DNA of 7,892 nucleotides, from NCBI RefSeq assembly GCF_000159955.1, contig NZ_GG695973.1:365733-373624 (forward strand), in the 5' to 3' direction. The notes under the pieces are model-generated. The model saw only the letters and a program-made list of their open reading frames with translations. It did no database searches and was not told the origin of the DNA. Made by a program: the position numbers and the translations under genes. The stretch's first letter is position 1. Every line of letters starts with the position of its first letter. This document shows positions 6,159 through 7,892 of this stretch, piece after piece. Origin of the DNA: Paenibacillus sp. oral taxon 786 str. D14 (GTDB lineage: Bacteria > Bacillota > Bacilli > Paenibacillales > Paenibacillaceae).

Positions 6159-7403
6159 TTACTGCAACTCATTCAGCAATTCGCTTAACTTCACGGTACG
6201 CTGCTCGCCGCTGTCCATCGACTTCAGCGCGATTTCCCCGCGCTGCAGCTCATCGTCGCCGAGAATTGCGGTATAGCGCGCCTGCATCCGGTCAGCGGAT
6301 TTCATTTGCGCCTTCATCTTCCGGCCCAGATAATCGCGTTCCGCAGAGAATCCCGCTTGCCGCAGCTTAAACAGCTGGGTCGTAATCTCCTTCTCCGCAG
6401 CTTCGCCTAAGGCAATCAGATACACATCCAGCGGCTTGACGGCGCCGAGCTCGATCTCTTGCTTTTCCAAAATCAGCGCAATCCGTTCAAGCCCCATCCC
6501 GAAGCCGATGCCCGGTTGGTCAGGACCGCCCACTTCCGCCACCAGCCCGTTATAACGGCCGCCGCCGCCAATCGTATCGATGGCGCCGATCCCTTGGGCT
6601 TTGTATTCAAAAGCGGTGTGCGTGTAGTAGTCCAACCCGCGAACAAGGCGTGGATTGATTTCATAGTCGATCTCCATCGCGCTCAGCAGCTCCTGAACCT
6701 TCGCAAAATGCGTGGTGCACTCCTCATCCAAACTATCCAGAATCGACGGCGCCCCGTCGAATTTATCCTGGTCCGTCTTACAGTCCAGCACACGCAGCGG
6801 ATTGCGTTCAATCCGAGCTTGGCAGTCTTTGCACAAGCTGTCCTTCATCGGCAGCAGGAACTCCAGCAGCTTCTCGCGGTAAGCCGCCCGACTGGATGGA
6901 TTGCCAACGGAGTTAATCTCCACCTTCACCCCTTGAAGACCCAGCTCCCGGCAAAACTGATATCCTAGTGCCACAACTTCGGCATCGATCGCCGGATCGA
7001 TTGCTCCAAACGCCTCCACCCCAAACTGATGGAACTGGCGTTGACGTCCTGCTTGCGGGCGCTCATAGCGGAACATCGGCCCGATGTAATACAGCTTGCT
7101 GACGTCCGGTTCGCCGTACATCTTGTTCTCCACATAGGAACGAACAACCCCAGCCGTCCCTTCTGGACGCAGCGTCATGCTGCGATCCCCTTTATCCAGG
7201 AACGTATACATTTCCTTCTCGACGATATCCGTCGTCTCCCCAACGCCCCGTTCAAACAGCGAGGTTTGTTCAAAGATCGGGGTCCGAATTTCCCGGTAAT
7301 TAAAACGCCGGCACAAGTCTCTGGCCTTCTCCTCAATAAACTGCCATTTCTCGACGGTTCCTGGCAAGATATCCTGCGTGCCCGTCGGTTTCTGAAAAGC
7401 CAT
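6159..7403 (-). CDS. hisS: Histidyl-tRNA synthetase
   Basis: A 414-residue class II synthetase that charges tRNA-His. Conserved parts: KPTGTQDILPG near the N-terminus (5-15), LRPEGTAGVVRSY (78-90), motif 2 YYIGPMFRYERPQAGRQRQ (105-123), a Cys-containing insert (C191, C194, C208), the histidine-binding RGLDYYTHTAFEY (255-267), motif 3 GIGFGMGLERIAL (298-310), and the C-terminal anticodon-binding domain (about 324-414). I place the start at the ATG at 7401-7403: GGAGG sits 9 bases upstream, and the product begins MAFQKPTGTQD like its relatives. The frame stays open upstream, with an ATG at 7412 that abuts GGAGG and an ATG at 7514, but the latter lies inside the T-box sequence and would read through the leader terminator. 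First structural gene of the operon. Confidence 0.98.
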   Translation of the reverse strand: MAFQKPTGTQDILPGTVEKWQFIEEKARDLCRRFNYREIRTPIFEQTSLFERGVGETTDIVEKEMYTFLDKGDRSMTLRPEGTAGVVRSYVENKMYGEPDVSKLYYIGPMFRYERPQAGRQRQFHQFGVEAFGAIDPAIDAEVVALGYQFCRELGLQGVKVEINSVGNPSSRAAYREKLLEFLLPMKDSLCKDCQARIERNPLRVLDCKTDQDKFDGAPSILDSLDEECTTHFAKVQELLSAMEIDYEINPRLVRGLDYYTHTAFEYKAQGIGAIDTIGGGGRYNGLVAEVGGPDQPGIGFGMGLERIALILEKQEIELGAVKPLDVYLIALGEAAEKEITTQLFKLRQAGFSAERDYLGRKMKAQMKSADRMQARYTAILGDDELQRGEIALKSMDSGEQRTVKLSELLNELQ

Positions 7404-7440
7404 ATTGTTCATCCTCCATCTCAGACTCGTAAGCCAATAT

Positions 7441-7484
7441 AAAAAATCTCCCGTTCCTGTTTGATTCAAACAGGGACGAGAGAT
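7441..7484 (-). terminator. Conditional terminator of the T-box leader
   Basis: On the minus strand ATCTCTCGTCCCTGTTTG (7484-7467) pairs with CAAACAGG...GGGAGAT (7463-7446) around a 3-base AAT loop. The stem is 18 positions with one C-A mismatch and one G-U pair, followed directly by TTTTT. It ends 38 bases before the hisS ATG. When uncharged tRNA holds the T-box bulge, the left arm of this hairpin would be drawn into the antiterminator and transcription would continue. Confidence 0.92.
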
Positions 7485-7851
7485 CGTTACGCAATCACCC
7501 GTGGTGCCACCCACATTCCGAATGTCGACGCTTCAAAGCTGCTCTTATTCAGCCTCCCAGCATCTCAATTCGCTTCAAGCGGTTATCGCCCGCCTACGCC
7601 GCACGTCTACTCTCGAAGGGAAGCCATTAGCCACCTTTGATTTCGCCGCCGGTTCTCGGGGAAGTCTTTCGTCTAATCATCATCAGAATCCTTCCAGCCT
7701 GCTTCACCACACGCCTAACGAATACGATTGATCCGTCTGCTGCAACGAAGTCGGGGATTCCTCTCTGTGGGTGTGGGGTTAAACTACTTTGTCCCGTCAT
7801 CGAATACCTATTCGTTTTCATTCACGCCATAGACGTGACGTCAACTGTTAT
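7441..7851 (-). promoter_or_regulatory. T-box leader with Asp specifier, controlling hisS-aspS-tcdA
   Basis: A T-box riboswitch that senses uncharged tRNA. On the minus strand the Stem I AGUA motif is at 7788-7785 and the distal AGAGA motif at 7766-7762. The 3' side of the specifier loop reads GAA-A-GAC at 7670-7664, matching the loop-E spacing seen in known T-boxes (GAA, one base, then the codon). The helix above the loop pairs GUUUAA (7784-7779) with UUAGAC (7676-7671); the one below pairs GGGA (7795-7792, including one alternative register) with UCCC (7662-7659), followed by GAG of a K-turn. The specifier is thus GAC (7666-7664), aspartate. The T-box itself is UGGGUGGCACCACGG around 7512-7498; its UGGC (7509-7506) would pair with GCCA, fitting the G73 discriminator of tRNA-Asp and not the C73 of tRNA-His. 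No CAC or CAU lies on the 3' side of Stem I. Confidence 0.92.
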
Positions 7852-7857
7852 TTTTAG

Positions 7858-7886
7858 ATTGTATGAAACCACCGCACTAAAGTCAA
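7858..7886 (-). promoter_or_regulatory. Promoter of the hisS-aspS-tcdA operon
   Basis: On the minus strand TTGACT (7886-7881) and TACAAT (7863-7858) are separated by exactly 17 bp, close to the SigA consensus in both boxes. Transcription would start near 7851-7850 at an A-rich stretch, giving an untranslated leader of about 450 bases that matches the T-box length. Confidence 0.85.
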
Positions 7887-7892
7887 GCCCGC

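Noticed and set aside
7404..7514. N-terminal extension of HisRS from the ATG at 7514
   Set aside because: The extension would be translated from the T-box sequence through the leader terminator, and the product does not resemble a HisRS N-terminus; the ATG at 7403 has a well-spaced GGAGG.
7686..7720. CAG after GUGGUGAAG, or GAU after GGAAG, as alternative T-box specifiers
   Set aside because: Neither gives paired helices above and below the loop opposite AGUA, whereas GAC at 7666-7664 does.

Overview
This window most likely comes from a Gram-positive, low-to-mid GC Bacillota chromosome, probably Paenibacillaceae. The evidence is the syntenic block hisS-aspS-tcdA read from a T-box leader, strong AGGAGG-type ribosome binding sites, a HelD-type RNA polymerase helicase, and intergenic repeats of a kind I associate with Paenibacillus. 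The genus is inferred from memory and was not tested.

Layout, left to right. Positions 1-384 (+) hold the 3' part of an HNH nuclease gene that runs off the left edge. Positions 385-927 hold no convincing gene but are rich in structure. There are four diverged copies of a repeat unit at regular 52/52/51-bp steps (487-664). The second copy contains a perfect 26-bp palindrome (535-560) and the third forms a terminator-like hairpin (594-625). Further right is a two-copy direct repeat 97 bp apart (739-773 and 836-870). Positions 928-3090 (-) hold helD, with its own extended -10 promoter at 3141-3149. A strong bidirectional terminator hairpin lies at 3180-3237.

The rest is one leftward operon. A consensus promoter (7858-7886) drives a T-box leader (about 7851-7441), followed by hisS (6159-7403), aspS (4335-6113), tcdA (3545-4297) and the decayed remnant of a YdeI/OmpD-associated gene (3238-3542). 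The operon ends at the 3180-3237 hairpin. In the leader, the codon in the specifier position reads GAC (Asp) and the T-box bulge reads UGGC, which fits a tRNA with discriminator G73, as in tRNA-Asp. The whole operon, including histidyl-tRNA synthetase, therefore appears to be gated by uncharged tRNA-Asp.

The genes work together in translation: two class II aminoacyl-tRNA synthetases plus an enzyme that finishes the hydantoin form of t6A37 in tRNAs. HelD is a separate unit that recycles stalled RNA polymerase. I see no undescribed multi-gene system. The least explained parts are the 52-bp repeat array and the multiply broken gene between tcdA and helD.
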